DNA of 64,000 bases from Chloroflexota bacterium (GCA_028872875.1 JAGWOC010000006.1:1-64000); one strand, 5' to 3'; counted from the stretch's first letter, positions 11,046 to 20,103 are shown. Numbers and translations: made by a program. Notes: a model not told the origin generated them from the letters alone.

Positions 11046-12485
11046 TCATTCGGCCTCTCGTACGGCCGCTGGTTGCTCCATCTCCTGCGCGAGGTCGTAC
11101 GCGGCGCCCAGGTGCGGCACGACCACGCGCATCGTGCCGGCATCGCCGAGCCGCGCGGCAAGCGCTGCCGAGGCAGCGGGCTCGCCATGCGTCACGAACA
11201 CCACGCGCGGCGGCTGCGGCGCCGTCCGCACCCAGCGCAGCAGCTCGTCCGCATCCGCATGCGCCGACAGGCTGTGCACGCACACGACGCGCGCACGTAC
11301 CGGCACGTCGTCGCCGTGGATGCGCACGACGGCCGCGCCGTCTTCGAGCTGGCGCCCCGGCGTCCCGGCCGCCTGGAACCCCACCATCAGCACGAGGTTC
11401 TTGGGCTCCGGCAGGAGCCGCCGCGCGTGATGCAGCACCCGCCCGCCCGTCAGCATCCCGCTCGCCGAGATGATGATGCGCGGCCCGCGCAGCCCGTTGA
11501 GCTGCTTCGACTCCTCGACCGTCCGATGGAAGCGCACGTTCGCGGGCGCCAGCCTGTCGACGCCGTGCGCCTCGAGGTCCGGGTCGAGCTGGCCGGAACC
11601 CGCGTAGCGGTCATAGATGTGCGTGACATCCACCGCCATCGGGCTGTCGATGTCGATCGGCACGACGGGCAGGTCGCCGGAGCGCATCAGGTCGCCGAGC
11701 ATGACCATCAGGAGCTGTGTGCGCGCGACGGCGAACGACGGGACCAGGACCGTGCCGCCGCGCGCGACCGTCTCGGCGACGGGCGCGCGGAGCGCATCGA
11801 CGAGGGGCGTCCGGTCGTGCAGCCGGTCGCCGTAGGTCGACTCCACAACCAGGACGTCGCAGGACGGCAGCGGCTCCGGGTCGACGTGCAGCGGCACGCC
11901 GTAGCGCCCGACGTCGCCGCTGAACACGATGGTCGTCGGCGCGTGCCCGGAGGCGCCGGAATCGATGCGCACCTCGATTGAAGCCGAGCCCAGGATGTGC
12001 CCGGCGTTGAGAAACCGCGCGCGGGCGCCCGCCCCGACGTTGAGCCACTCGTCGTAGTCCACGCCGCGCATCAGGCGCAGGGCCGCCCGCGCGTCGTCCG
12101 CCGTGAAGAGGGGCAGCGCCGGTTCGTGCCGGCTGTAGCGCTTGCGGTTCGCGTACGCCGCGTCCTCTTCCTGGAGCTTCGCCGCGTCCATGAGCAGGAT
12201 GCCGGCCAGCTCGCGGGTCGCGCGCGTGCAGACGATCTCGCCCCGGAAGCCCATCGCCGCGAGGCGCGGCAGGTAGCCCGCGTGGTCGATGTGGGTGTGC
12301 GTCAGCAGCACGCGTTCGACCGCCCGCGGCTCGAACGCCGGCCGGCGCCAGTTGAGCTGGCGCAGCTCTCTCGACCCCTGGAAGAGGCCGGCATCGATGA
12401 GCATTCGCCGGCCATCGGCCGCAAGCACGTAGCGCGACCCCGTCACCGTGCCAGCCGCGCCGTCGAATGTCAGTCGCACGCTCAT
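11046..12485 (-). CDS. MBL-fold beta-CASP RNA-processing exonuclease-like protein
   Basis: 479 residues. The N-terminal metallo-beta-lactamase part has the zinc motif THTHIDHAGYLPRL, the downstream His in LNAGHILGSASIEV and the Asp in VFSGDVGRYG. A beta-CASP insert follows, with VVESTYGDRLH, VPSFAVARTQ and the Ser-rich SASGMLTGGR. The C-terminal zinc histidines appear in VHSLSAHADADEL and FVTHGEPAA. This layout is that of CPSF73/YsnF-like RNA nucleases and the KH-less bacterial homologues found next to stress genes. It is 10 bases downstream of the LOG-family gene, so the two probably form one transcript. Confidence 0.9.
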   Translation of the reverse strand: MSVRLTFDGAAGTVTGSRYVLAADGRRMLIDAGLFQGSRELRQLNWRRPAFEPRAVERVLLTHTHIDHAGYLPRLAAMGFRGEIVCTRATRELAGILLMDAAKLQEEDAAYANRKRYSRHEPALPLFTADDARAALRLMRGVDYDEWLNVGAGARARFLNAGHILGSASIEVRIDSGASGHAPTTIVFSGDVGRYGVPLHVDPEPLPSCDVLVVESTYGDRLHDRTPLVDALRAPVAETVARGGTVLVPSFAVARTQLLMVMLGDLMRSGDLPVVPIDIDSPMAVDVTHIYDRYAGSGQLDPDLEAHGVDRLAPANVRFHRTVEESKQLNGLRGPRIIISASGMLTGGRVLHHARRLLPEPKNLVLMVGFQAAGTPGRQLEDGAAVVRIHGDDVPVRARVVCVHSLSAHADADELLRWVRTAPQPPRVVFVTHGEPAASAALAARLGDAGTMRVVVPHLGAAYDLAQEMEQPAAVREAE

Positions 12486-12495
12486 GCGCCGCCGC

Positions 12496-13254
12496 TCACT
12501 CTCCGAGCCACCAGCGGCGGGGCGCCGGCCGCCGCGCGTAGCGCAGCCCGAACTTCCGCACGGCCGCGTCGCGGATGTGCGCCACCGCCTCTTCGACCGA
12601 ATCCGTGAGCACCAGCGTGCCCGCGTCGCGCGCGTCGATCGCGCGCGCCGGCAGCAGGGTGCCGCGGATGAACGCCAGCAGCGGCGACCAGTAGTCGACG
12701 CCGATCAGGACGAGCGGGAAGTCCCTGATCTTGCCGGTCTGGACCAGCGTGGCCGTCTCGAAGATCTCGTCGAGTGTGCCGAAGCCGCCGGGCATGGCGA
12801 TGAAGGCGTACGAGTACTTCACCAGCATGACCTTCCGCACGAAGAAGTGCCGGAAGGTGATCCAGGTGTCGAGGTATGGGTTTGGCCGCTGCTCCTTCGG
12901 GAGTTCGATGTTGCAGCCGACCGTCCGGCCGCCGGCGTCCTTCGCGCCCCGGTTCGCGGCCTCCATGATCCCGGGTCCTCCGCCCGTCATCACCGTGAAC
13001 CCGGCACCCGCCAGCTCGCGGCCCACCTGCCTCGCCAGCGCGTAGTACGGGTGGTCCTCCGGGAGGCGCGCCGACCCGAACACCGTCACGCACGGCCCGA
13101 CGAAGTGCAGCGCCCGGAATCCCCGGATGAACTCGAAGAAGATGGCCAGCGCGTGCCAGAACTCCCGCTGCCGCGTCCGGGGCCCTTCGAGGAAGACCCG
13201 CTCGTCGCCGCGCGCCGCGGTCTTGCCCCACTGCTTCCCGTCCGTCCCGGACAT
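12496..13254 (-). CDS. LOG family protein (TIGR00730), nucleoside-5'-monophosphate phosphoribohydrolase-like
   Basis: 252 residues. The Rossmann-like core contains CVTVFGSARLPEDHPYY, VMTGGGPGIMEAANRGA and the family signature PGGFGTLDEIFE, with catalytic Arg/Glu features of lysine-decarboxylase-like LOG proteins. Such enzymes hydrolyse the N-glycosidic bond of cytokinin- or AMP-like nucleotides, releasing base and ribose 5-phosphate. Here it more likely has a nucleotide-salvage or stress role than hormone activation. It is the first gene of a pair with the beta-CASP nuclease. The N-terminal ~35 residues are an extension rich in charged residues, as in the longer bacterial class. Confidence 0.88.
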   Translation of the reverse strand: MSGTDGKQWGKTAARGDERVFLEGPRTRQREFWHALAIFFEFIRGFRALHFVGPCVTVFGSARLPEDHPYYALARQVGRELAGAGFTVMTGGGPGIMEAANRGAKDAGGRTVGCNIELPKEQRPNPYLDTWITFRHFFVRKVMLVKYSYAFIAMPGGFGTLDEIFETATLVQTGKIRDFPLVLIGVDYWSPLLAFIRGTLLPARAIDARDAGTLVLTDSVEEAVAHIRDAAVRKFGLRYARRPAPRRWWLGE

Positions 13255-13468
13255 CGCACCTCGTCGCTGCGGTCTGCCTCACGCACCCGCAGTGTACGGC
13301 CCGATGCCCGTACGCACGATGGGCGCCGCACGTGCCCACTGCCTGCACGCCGGCCGGCACGGCCGATGGGGCCGGTTGGTACCCCGATCCCTGCCGGATG
13401 GCCGGTGGAAGGCTTCCCCGCATGGCTCGACACTGGTGGTACGACATGATGATCGACTGGAGGCCGGC

Positions 13469-14005
13469 ATGAAGGTCATGGCCACGTTCGACGGTTCCGC
13501 GTTCTCCGAGTCCACGATCCCGCTCCTGCTCGAGATCGCGCGGCTACCCGATGTCGAGTTCCGGCTCGTCAGCTTTGCCGGCGAGCCCCACGGGCGGGCA
13601 CGCACCTCGCGCCAGCCGATGCCGGTCGCGGCCACGGTCATGAGCGGCGCCTCCGTCGTCGTCCCGCGACCCCCTACGCCCATCGCGGAGACGAAAGCGC
13701 AGGCGACCGAGCGCACCATCGCCGAGGTCAAGGAGTACCTGGACGAGATCGCCGCCCGCTTCCCGTCCAGCGCCAAGGTGCGCACCGAAGCCCACGTCGG
13801 CAACGATCCGGGCGAGGCGATCGTGCGGTGGGCGATCGCCGAACATCCCGCTGTCATCGTCATGGCGACGCACGGCCGGGCGGGCCTGTCGCGGGCGCTC
13901 TTCAGCGCGACGACCGAGCAGGTCGTGCGGTCCGGCGTGGCGCCCGTCTTGCTCGTCCATCCCGAACACGGCAGCGTGCGCGCACAGGGGTCCGACGAAG
14001 CCTGA
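13469..14005 (+). CDS. Universal stress protein, single domain
   Basis: 178 residues from ATG 13469, with GGAGG 4 bases upstream. It has one USP domain: the first strand MKVMATFDGSAFSEST, a long variable loop (about 45-85) rich in Pro/Ala, then a long helix and the ATP-binding C-terminal loop VIVMATHGRAGLSRALFSAT ending in PVLLVHP. The opening lacks the usual VPxDGS but keeps the DGS aspartate. It is a stand-alone gene between the LOG gene on the other strand and the diiron oxygenase. Confidence 0.85.
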   Translation: MKVMATFDGSAFSESTIPLLLEIARLPDVEFRLVSFAGEPHGRARTSRQPMPVAATVMSGASVVVPRPPTPIAETKAQATERTIAEVKEYLDEIAARFPSSAKVRTEAHVGNDPGEAIVRWAIAEHPAVIVMATHGRAGLSRALFSATTEQVVRSGVAPVLLVHPEHGSVRAQGSDEA

Positions 14006-14099
14006 GCCGCCATGCGGCGCCCCGGGCCCGCGGCGTCGTGTCGGACACGCATCGCACGGGGCTGGGCCACCTGGTCCCCGCAGGGGGCCAAACGGCACG

Positions 14100-14139
14100 T
14101 TGTCCCAGCCGCCAGATGATGTAACTTAGTAGGTGCTAA
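14100..14139 (+). promoter_or_regulatory. Putative promoter with overlapping TTAG-N6-CTAA operator before the diiron oxygenase gene
   Basis: A TTGTCC box (14100-14105), 16-base spacer and TAACTT (14122-14127) fit a sigma-70 promoter. Overlapping the -10 is TTAG-TAGGTG-CTAA (14126-14139), an inverted repeat with the same half-site geometry as the two TetR-type operators at 42.15-42.25 kb. The gene starts at 14173. Confidence 0.45.
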
Positions 14140-14172
14140 ATTAAAGCGACACGAGCAGGAGGACGCGGGCCC

Positions 14173-15228
14173 ATGACGACCACGACCGAAACGCTGAAGA
14201 CCGAGACACCGCTGCCGGAGGGCCTCGACCTGTCCTGGCTGCGCGCCCCCGGCGATTGGGGCATCCACGCGAAGCCCGGCAAGCGCGGCCTCACGCTGGA
14301 CGAGATCAACGCCGGGCCTTACGCGGAGATCCCCGACACCGCGTCCGGGCAGACGATGCGGCCACGCGGCGCTCAGGCTCGCGATGGCGTCCCGCACGTG
14401 GGCTACATGCTCCGCCGCAACGACATCTGGTCGAAGAACGCCACCCTCCTCTACGAAGAGGCCGTGCAGCGCCAGTGGAGCTCCGCCACCGACATCCCGT
14501 GGGACAAGCTCGAACCGCTCCCCGACGACATCGAGCTCGCGATGAGCCAGCTCTGCACGTTCCTGACCGAGGTCGAGTTCATCGCCGGCGACACGCCCGC
14601 GCAGTGGTTACCCACGATCAGCAATGACCACTACGAGATCAAGCTCTACCTCGCCTCGCAGATCATGGACGAGGCACGCCACCTCGACGTCTTCCGCAAG
14701 CGCGCACTCGCCAACGGGGGCGGGCTGATGAGCGGCGGTCCCGGCTCCGGCCTGCGCAGCATCATCGGCGCCCGCGACTTCACCGAGATGTCCGCGATCA
14801 TGCATATCATCGGCGAGGGCTTCATCCAGACGCTCTTCCGCTCCGGCGAGCTGCTCTCCCACAACGAAGCCGAGAAGTCGATGTTCCGCCTGGCGCTGCA
14901 GGATGAATCCCGCCACGTCGCGTTCGGCGTCATGCACATGAAGCACATCCTGGAGACTGAGCCCGAGCGGCGCGAGGAGGTCCACAACTACCTGGACGTC
15001 GGCGAGGACATCTTTGCCGGCACCGGCGTCACCGCCACCGGCGGCTCGATCGAGTCGCTCGCCATCCTGCTCGGCGGCGGCGTCCAGCACATGGACGAGG
15101 GGCTGAACACCCTGCTCGCCGTCCGCAAGCGCCAGGTGAACGAGTACATGCACCGCCTCGAGGTCGCCGGCCTGTCCGACCGCCGCGGCCGCATGACGGC
15201 GCAGTTCGCGCCGTTCCTCGCCGCCTGA
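14173..15228 (+). CDS. Ferritin-like diiron oxygenase-type protein
   Basis: 351 residues, ATG 14173. The protein is mostly helical and has two carboxylate/histidine diiron half-sites: MDEARH with the preceding Glu region FLTEVEF, and QDESRH with the preceding GEG in IIGEGFIQTLF. An earlier Glu lies in LLYEEAVQRQW. E-x-x-H pairs of this kind define ribonucleotide reductase R2-like oxygenases, N-oxygenases (AurF-like) and fatty-acid desaturase relatives. The exact subfamily is not recognised and no tyrosyl-radical site can be assigned. No reductase or carrier partner is adjacent. A strong terminator follows. Confidence 0.7.
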   Translation: MTTTTETLKTETPLPEGLDLSWLRAPGDWGIHAKPGKRGLTLDEINAGPYAEIPDTASGQTMRPRGAQARDGVPHVGYMLRRNDIWSKNATLLYEEAVQRQWSSATDIPWDKLEPLPDDIELAMSQLCTFLTEVEFIAGDTPAQWLPTISNDHYEIKLYLASQIMDEARHLDVFRKRALANGGGLMSGGPGSGLRSIIGARDFTEMSAIMHIIGEGFIQTLFRSGELLSHNEAEKSMFRLALQDESRHVAFGVMHMKHILETEPERREEVHNYLDVGEDIFAGTGVTATGGSIESLAILLGGGVQHMDEGLNTLLAVRKRQVNEYMHRLEVAGLSDRRGRMTAQFAPFLAA

Positions 15229-15255
15229 GGCGACGGCCGCCCGGCCAACGATCAC

Positions 15256-15285
15256 CAAGAGAGCGCTCGTGTGAGCGCTCTCTTG
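15256..15285. terminator. Bidirectional stem-loop terminator
   Basis: CAAGAGAGCGCTC (15256-15268), loop GTGT, GAGCGCTCTCTTG (15273-15285): a perfect 13-base-pair stem. It sits between two convergent genes (diiron oxygenase and the small secreted protein). Its base is A/T-containing on both sides. Confidence 0.8.
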
Positions 15286-15322
15286 TTCGCTGTCCGCTGG
15301 TGCGCCGTTACAGGCGCCGAGT

Positions 15323-15625
15323 CTACTCCACGCCCTGGAAGTCGTGCTGGACGTCGACGCCGTCCGCGTCGGCGTGGCCGCCGCCCGGGAGCTGCGGCTC
15401 GTTCGCCTCGGTGGTCTCGGCCTTCGCGCCCTCCGGCGCGTTCGTCGTCTCCGCTGTGTCAGGCGTCTGGTTCGCCGGAGCGTTCTGCGTCACGACGGGC
15501 GTGTTGGTCGGCGTCTGGGCGGCTGTCGACGTGATGCCCAGCAGCGCCGCCCCACCGGCTGCGGAGCCGATCAGCATCAGGCCGGCACCGGCCCCCAGCA
15601 GCTTCGCCTTCGTGCTCTCAAACAT
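15323..15625 (-). CDS. Small exported protein of unknown function
   Basis: 100 residues from ATG 15625, chosen because GGGAAGGGAG lies just upstream. The N-terminus MFESTKAKLLGAGAGLMLIG is a signal peptide or membrane anchor. The mature part is a low-complexity Thr/Asn/Pro/Ala region (TPTNTPVVTQNAPANQTPD) and an acidic tail ending GVDVQHDFQGVE. I recognise no domain. The promoter side carries two tandem GTTCA-type repeats resembling a PHO box (15694-15715), so it may be regulated by phosphate or another two-component system. Confidence 0.6.
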   Translation of the reverse strand: MFESTKAKLLGAGAGLMLIGSAAGGAALLGITSTAAQTPTNTPVVTQNAPANQTPDTAETTNAPEGAKAETTEANEPQLPGGGHADADGVDVQHDFQGVE

Positions 15626-15693
15626 GCGTGCCTCTCCCTTCCCACTCATCTGCCCGAGGCCACATGCTGCCTCGCTGCGTCCAGCGTAGGGAC

Positions 15694-15715
15694 CGACCGT
15701 GAACGCTGGATGAAC
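15694..15715 (-). promoter_or_regulatory. PHO-box-like tandem repeats upstream of the small exported protein
   Basis: On the minus strand GTTCATCCAGC (15705-15715) is followed directly by GTTCACGGTCG (15694-15704). The 11-base period and GTTCA core resemble direct repeats bound by PhoP/OmpR-class regulators. An inverted repeat TCCAGCGT/ACGCTGGA (15680-15687 and 15703-15710) overlaps it. Confidence 0.35.
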
Positions 15716-15856
15716 ACACCCTGAAGATCCGCTTCATGAATCGCCGCCCTGCCTCGAAATCCCCTTCCAACACTGCGTCCTTGCCCCGCCGGAACACCGG
15801 CTGTACGCTCGCACGGATCGCCGCCGCCCGGGTGGCGCACCGCGCGGAAGGTGCCT

Positions 15857-16465
15857 GTGCCGCCGTTCACACTCGTCCCCCACAAGGTCTCGGCGCGCGT
15901 CACCGACCCGATCGTCGCGCCGCTGGCGGCGATCGGCGTGACGCCGAACATGATCTCCGTGCTCGGCTTCGCTGGAAACGTCCTGGCCGCCGCCCTCGCC
16001 GCCGGCGGCCACTTCCTCGCCGCCGGCCTCGTCATGCTCGCCGCCAGCGCGCTCGACCTCCTCGATGGCGCGCTCGCCCGCAAGACCAACACGGTCACGA
16101 AGTTCGGCGCCGTCTTCGACTCCGTGCTCGACCGCATGTCCGAGGCCGCCGTGCTCGCCGGCCTCCTCTTCCACTACACCCAGGCCGGCAGCCGCACGCA
16201 GGAGGTCCTCCTCATCTACGCCGCCGTCGTCGGGTCGATCCTGGTCAGCTACGTGCGCGCCCGCGCCGAGGGCATCGGCATCGCCCTGCGCGAGGGGCTG
16301 TTCACGCGCGCCGAGCGCGTGCTCCTGCTCGGCATCGCGCTGATCGTTGGCCACGGCGCTGTGCCGGTCGCGCTCTGGATCCTGGCCGTGCTGGCGAACC
16401 TGACCGCGGTGCAGCGCGTCTTCGTTGTCTGGCAGAAGCTGCGCGAAGAAGGCCCGGACCGATGA
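15857..16465 (+). CDS. CDP-alcohol phosphatidyltransferase family protein
   Basis: About 202 residues from GTG 15857 (an in-frame GTG at 15851 is also possible). The signature D-x2-D-G-x2-A-R-x8-G-x3-D-x3-D is complete: DLLDGALARKT followed by KFGAVFDSVLDR. About six membrane helices surround it. Family members condense CDP-diacylglycerol with an alcohol such as glycerol phosphate or inositol phosphate at the inner membrane to make phospholipid head groups. The specific alcohol is not evident. The TGA overlaps the ATG of the amidohydrolase by 4 bases. Confidence 0.88.
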   Translation: MPPFTLVPHKVSARVTDPIVAPLAAIGVTPNMISVLGFAGNVLAAALAAGGHFLAAGLVMLAASALDLLDGALARKTNTVTKFGAVFDSVLDRMSEAAVLAGLLFHYTQAGSRTQEVLLIYAAVVGSILVSYVRARAEGIGIALREGLFTRAERVLLLGIALIVGHGAVPVALWILAVLANLTAVQRVFVVWQKLREEGPDR

Positions 16466-17718
16466 CCACGGCGATCGTCGGCGCGACGCTGATCGACGGC
16501 ACCGGCGCCGATCCCGTCCCGGACGCGACGGTGATCGTCGATGAGCACGGCCGCATCGTGCGGGCCGGCCTGGGCATCGACCCGCCGCGCGACGCCGAAG
16601 TCATCGACGCCGCGGGCGGCACGCTGATGCCCGGCATGATCGACTGCCACGTGCACCTGTACGGGAAGGTGGCGCCGCTGCAGGAGCGCCTCCTCACGCC
16701 GCCGAGCCTCGCGCTCTTCTATGGCGCCCGCAACGCCCTCCGCACGCTCGACGCCGGCATCACCACCGTGCGCGACGCCGGGGGCTCGCCGGCGGGATTC
16801 AAGATGGCGATCGAACGCGGGCTCATCCCGGGCCCGCGTATCCGCATCGCCGTCGCCATGCTCTCGCAGACGGGCGGCCACGGCGACGCGATGATGCCCT
16901 CCGGCGCAGCGACGGGCGCGCGGGCGGGGCCCGAGTGGCCCGAGCACGTCGTCGATGGCGCGGACGAGGTGCGCCGCGCCGTGCGCCAGCTCCTGCGCGC
17001 GGGGGCCGACTTCATCAAGCTGGCCGCGAGCGGCGGCGTCCTGTCGCCCAGCGACGAGCCCGGCCACACCGCCTTCACCCCAGAGGAGATCGCGGTCATG
17101 GTCTACGAGGCGCGCGCGGCCGGCAAGACGTGCATGGCGCACGCCCAGGGCACCGAAGGCATCCGCAACGCCGTCGAGGCCGGCGTCGAATCGATCGAGC
17201 ACGGCATCTTCCTCGACGACGCCGCGATCGCCGAGATGCGGCGCCGGCGCACATTCCTCGTGCCGACGCTCGTCGCGCCGGTGTGGGTGCTGCGCCACGC
17301 CGAGCGTGCGCCCGGCAGCGTGCTGCCACAGGCCGTCCGCAAGACCAGGGAAGTGATGGATGCGCACAAGGCAAGCTTCGTGCGCGCGGCGGCCGCCGGC
17401 GTGCGCATCGCCATGGGCACCGACAGCGGCGTCGGGCACCACGGCTCGAACGCCGAAGAGCTCGAACGCATGGTCGAAGGCGGCCTGACGCCCATGCAGG
17501 CGATCGTCGCGGCGACGAAGGCCGCCAGCGAGTGCGTCCACATGCAGCACGAGGTCGGCACGATCGAGCCCGGCAAGCTCGCGGACCTCCTCATCATCGA
17601 GGGCGACCCGCTCGCGGAGATCGGCATCCTGCGCGACGCGAAACGCCTCGCGCTGATCATGCAGGGCGGCCGCGCCCACAAGAACCGCCTGCCCACGCGG
17701 CCAGGCGCTACCGCGTAG
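16462..17718 (+). CDS. Metal-dependent amidohydrolase (imidazolonepropionase/prolidase-like)
   Basis: 418 residues, ATG overlapping the previous stop. It is an amidohydrolase-superfamily TIM barrel: first metal motif MIDCHVHLYG, the metal-bridging Lys region FIKLAASGG, histidines in MAHAQG and SIEHGIF, and the catalytic Asp in AMGTDSGVGHHG. The C-terminal beta-sandwich closes with EPGKLADLLIIEGDPL. Such enzymes hydrolyse C-N bonds in cyclic amides or dipeptides; the SIEHG/GTDSG set is typical of the Xaa-Pro dipeptidase/hydantoinase-like branch. It lies between a phospholipid enzyme and an MBL hydrolase without a clear shared pathway. Confidence 0.88.
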   Translation: MTTAIVGATLIDGTGADPVPDATVIVDEHGRIVRAGLGIDPPRDAEVIDAAGGTLMPGMIDCHVHLYGKVAPLQERLLTPPSLALFYGARNALRTLDAGITTVRDAGGSPAGFKMAIERGLIPGPRIRIAVAMLSQTGGHGDAMMPSGAATGARAGPEWPEHVVDGADEVRRAVRQLLRAGADFIKLAASGGVLSPSDEPGHTAFTPEEIAVMVYEARAAGKTCMAHAQGTEGIRNAVEAGVESIEHGIFLDDAAIAEMRRRRTFLVPTLVAPVWVLRHAERAPGSVLPQAVRKTREVMDAHKASFVRAAAAGVRIAMGTDSGVGHHGSNAEELERMVEGGLTPMQAIVAATKAASECVHMQHEVGTIEPGKLADLLIIEGDPLAEIGILRDAKRLALIMQGGRAHKNRLPTRPGATA

Positions 17719-17746
17719 CCGGACATCGCGAACGAAAGGGTGATAC

Positions 17747-18700
17747 TTGGCCATCGAGATCACACCGCACATCATCAGCCTGCACGTCGATCTGCCGTGG
17801 TTCCCGCAGCCCTACCCGCCCAACGTCTTCCTGATCCGCGACGGCGGCGAGGCCGCGCTCATCGATAGCGGCTTCAGCGACGACGACTCGTACGACAAGC
17901 GCATCGCACTGCTGGGCGAGTTGGGCATCAGGATGCGCGACGGTGCAGCCCCGGCCCGGTCCGCGCTGACGTACATCATCCTGACGCACCACCACTACGA
18001 CCACGCGAGCGGCGCCTACCGCCTGCGCGCCGCGACGGGCGCGCAGGTCGTCGTCCACCGCGACGAAGAGGCGCTGCTCCTCTCGCCCGAGGACGAGACG
18101 GGCGACCTGGAGATCCCGGAGGACCAGAAGGAGGCGCGCGCGCGGGCGAAGCAGTGGCGGGAAGACGCGGCGAAGGCCACGCCCGACGTGCGCGTCGCCG
18201 ATGGCGATGTGCTGCGCGTCGGCGCGCTGCACCTGCGCTGTGTGCACGCGCCGGGCCACACCGCCGGCCACCTCTGCATCTTCCTCGAAGAAGAGCGCGC
18301 GCTGTTCGCCGGTGACAACGTGCTCGGCGTCGGCACCGCCGCGATCTCGCCGCCGCCGCACGGCGACATGGCGGAGTACATCCGCTCGCTGCGCAAGATG
18401 CAGGCGCTCGATGCGGCGCTGCTCCTGCCCGGCCACGGACCCGTGGTGAGGGAGCCGAACCGCAAGATCCAGGAGCTCATCGACCATCGGCGACAGCGCG
18501 AGGACCAGATCGTCGCGCTCATCGCGCAGGGCAAGGACAGCGTCAAGACGCTGGTGAAGGCGATCTACCCGGAGCTCGACAAGCGCCTCAACGGCATGGC
18601 CACGGGCCAGATCATCTCCCACCTTCACAAGCTCCAGTCCGAGGGCAAGCTGCGGCTCGAAGGCAAGGGCGAGGAGATGCGGGTGGTGGGCCGGCAGTAG
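17747..18700 (+). CDS. MBL-fold hydrolase with C-terminal winged-helix (LACTB2-like)
   Basis: 317 residues, TTG 17747 after GAAAGGG. The zinc motif is THHHYDHASG (H-x-H-x-D-H), followed by APGHTAGHLCIF, FAGDNVLG and the distal LLPGHGPVV. The last ~80 residues (from about 235) form a small helical domain with HRRQREDQIVALIAQG and a winged-helix-like GQIISHLHKLQSEGKLRLEG. This architecture matches LACTB2/RNase-like and glyoxalase II-like hydrolases. The substrate is unassigned. It converges on the riboflavin genes across a short repeat-containing gap. Confidence 0.85.
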   Translation: MAIEITPHIISLHVDLPWFPQPYPPNVFLIRDGGEAALIDSGFSDDDSYDKRIALLGELGIRMRDGAAPARSALTYIILTHHHYDHASGAYRLRAATGAQVVVHRDEEALLLSPEDETGDLEIPEDQKEARARAKQWREDAAKATPDVRVADGDVLRVGALHLRCVHAPGHTAGHLCIFLEEERALFAGDNVLGVGTAAISPPPHGDMAEYIRSLRKMQALDAALLLPGHGPVVREPNRKIQELIDHRRQREDQIVALIAQGKDSVKTLVKAIYPELDKRLNGMATGQIISHLHKLQSEGKLRLEGKGEEMRVVGRQ

Positions 18701-18708
18701 CGATGGCG

Positions 18709-18760
18709 GGCGGGCACATGGGCCCGCCGGGCGGGCAACGGGCGGGCACATGGGCCCGCC
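18709..18760. repeat. Two copies of a 20-base near-palindromic repeat
   Basis: GGCGGGCACATGGGCCCGCC occurs at 18709-18728 and again at 18741-18760, separated by 12 bases. Each copy can form a GGCGGGC/GCCCGCC hairpin. The second is followed by CCTACGG, part of a GTAGGGG-type interspersed palindrome. It lies in the gap between convergent genes and may help end transcription. Confidence 0.7.
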
Positions 18761-18793
18761 CCTACGGTGTGCGCGGGCGCAGGCCGGGCTGGC

Positions 18794-18823
18794 CCGGCCT
18801 CTCACCTCTAACCTCTAACCTCC
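18794..18823. repeat. Short tandem CCTCTAA repeat
   Basis: ACCTCTAACCTCTAACCTCC tandem units follow CCGGCCTCTCACCTC. The latter 15-mer reappears in inverse orientation at 62590-62604, next to a related GGTCAGAGGTCAG tandem. No function is evident. Confidence 0.55.
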
Positions 18824-18828
18824 AACAT

Positions 18829-20103
18829 CTAGATCAGGTGGCCCATCTTCGTGCGCTTCGTCTCGAGGTAGCGCAGGTTGTGCGGGTTGGGTTCCGCGAT
18901 CACGGACACGCGCTCGACGACGCGCAGGCCGTAGCCCTCGAGCCCCGCGCGCTTCTCCGGGTTGTTCGTGATCAGTCGCAGGTCGCGCAGGCCCAGGTCG
19001 ACGAGGATCTGCATGCCGATGCCGTAGTCGCGGCGGTCGGCGGGGAAGCCCAGCGCCTCGTTCGCCTCCACGGTGTCCATGCCCTTGTCCTGCAGGTTGT
19101 ACGCCTTGATCTTGTTGTGGAGGCCGATGCCGCGGCCCTCCTGGCGCATGTACACCACGACGCCGCGCCCCGCCGCCTCGATCATGCGCATCGCCAGGTG
19201 GAGCTGCTCGCCGCAGTCGCAGCGCCGCGAGCCGAAGACGTCGCCCGTCACGCACTGGCTGTGGACGCGCACCAGCACGGGCTCGTCTCCGCCCACGTCG
19301 CCGAACACGAGCGCCACGTGCTCGTCGGGGTCCGTCAGCGCCCTGTAGGCGATGCACTGCCACTCGCCGTACTCCGTCGGCAGTACGGTCTCGGCGACGC
19401 GCCGCACCAGCTTCTCCTTGTGCATCCGGTACTGGATGAGCTGCGTGACGCTGATGATCTTCAGGCTGTGCTTCTTCCCGAAGCGCTTGAGCTGCGGCAG
19501 GCGCGACATCGTCCCGTCGTCGTTCATGATCTCGCACAGCACACCCGCCGGGTACAGCCCCGCGAGCTTGCAGAGGTCAACCGTCGCCTCGGTCTGGCCC
19601 GCCCGCACCAGCACGCCGCCCTCGCGCGCCCGCAGCGGGAAGATGTGGCCCGGCATCACGAGGTCGTTCGGTCGCGTCTTCGGGTCGATGAGCACCTGCG
19701 CCGTGCGCGCGCGGTCCGCGGCCGAGATGCCCGTCGTGACGCCGTAGCGCGCCTCGACACCGACGGTGAACGGCGTGCCGAAGTGCGAGTCGTTGTGGTT
19801 CACCATCATCGGGATGTGGAGCTGTTCGAGCCGCTCCGCGGTCATCGGCACGCAGACAAGGCCGCGGCCGTAGCGCGCCATGAAGTTGATCGCCTCGGGC
19901 GTGCAGAACTGGGCGGGGATCGTCAGGTCGCCTTCGTTCTCGCGGTCCTCATCGTCGATGATGATCACGAAGCGGCCGTTGCGGTACTCCTCGATGGCCT
20001 CCTCGACCGTGGCGAGCCCCTTCGCGCGAAGCGCTTCCTTCCGGCTGATCCGCGGCAGTTCCTGTTGCACGTCTCCTTCCCGGTTCGTAGGTGGATCCGT
20101 CAC
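18829..20103 (-). CDS. ribBA: Bifunctional 3,4-dihydroxy-2-butanone-4-phosphate synthase / GTP cyclohydrolase II
   Basis: 424 residues. The N-terminal half is the RibB domain ([14 protein letters not shown] metal/acid loop; [12 protein letters not shown]). The C-terminal half is GTP cyclohydrolase II, with the zinc cysteines in [19 protein letters not shown] and the substrate loop [12 protein letters not shown]. Together they supply both precursors of riboflavin from ribulose 5-phosphate and GTP. GTG 20103 overlaps the ribE stop by 4 bases. An alternative GTG at 20070 sits very close to a GGAAGGAG, so the true N-terminus may be 11 residues shorter. Transcribed from the ribE promoter. Confidence 0.96.
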   Translation of the reverse strand: MTDPPTNREGDVQQELPRISRKEALRAKGLATVEEAIEEYRNGRFVIIIDDEDRENEGDLTIPAQFCTPEAINFMARYGRGLVCVPMTAERLEQLHIPMMVNHNDSHFGTPFTVGVEARYGVTTGISAADRARTAQVLIDPKTRPNDLVMPGHIFPLRAREGGVLVRAGQTEATVDLCKLAGLYPAGVLCEIMNDDGTMSRLPQLKRFGKKHSLKIISVTQLIQYRMHKEKLVRRVAETVLPTEYGEWQCIAYRALTDPDEHVALVFGDVGGDEPVLVRVHSQCVTGDVFGSRRCDCGEQLHLAMRMIEAAGRGVVVYMRQEGRGIGLHNKIKAYNLQDKGMDTVEANEALGFPADRRDYGIGMQILVDLGLRDLRLITNNPEKRAGLEGYGLRVVERVSVIAEPNPHNLRYLETKRTKMGHLI

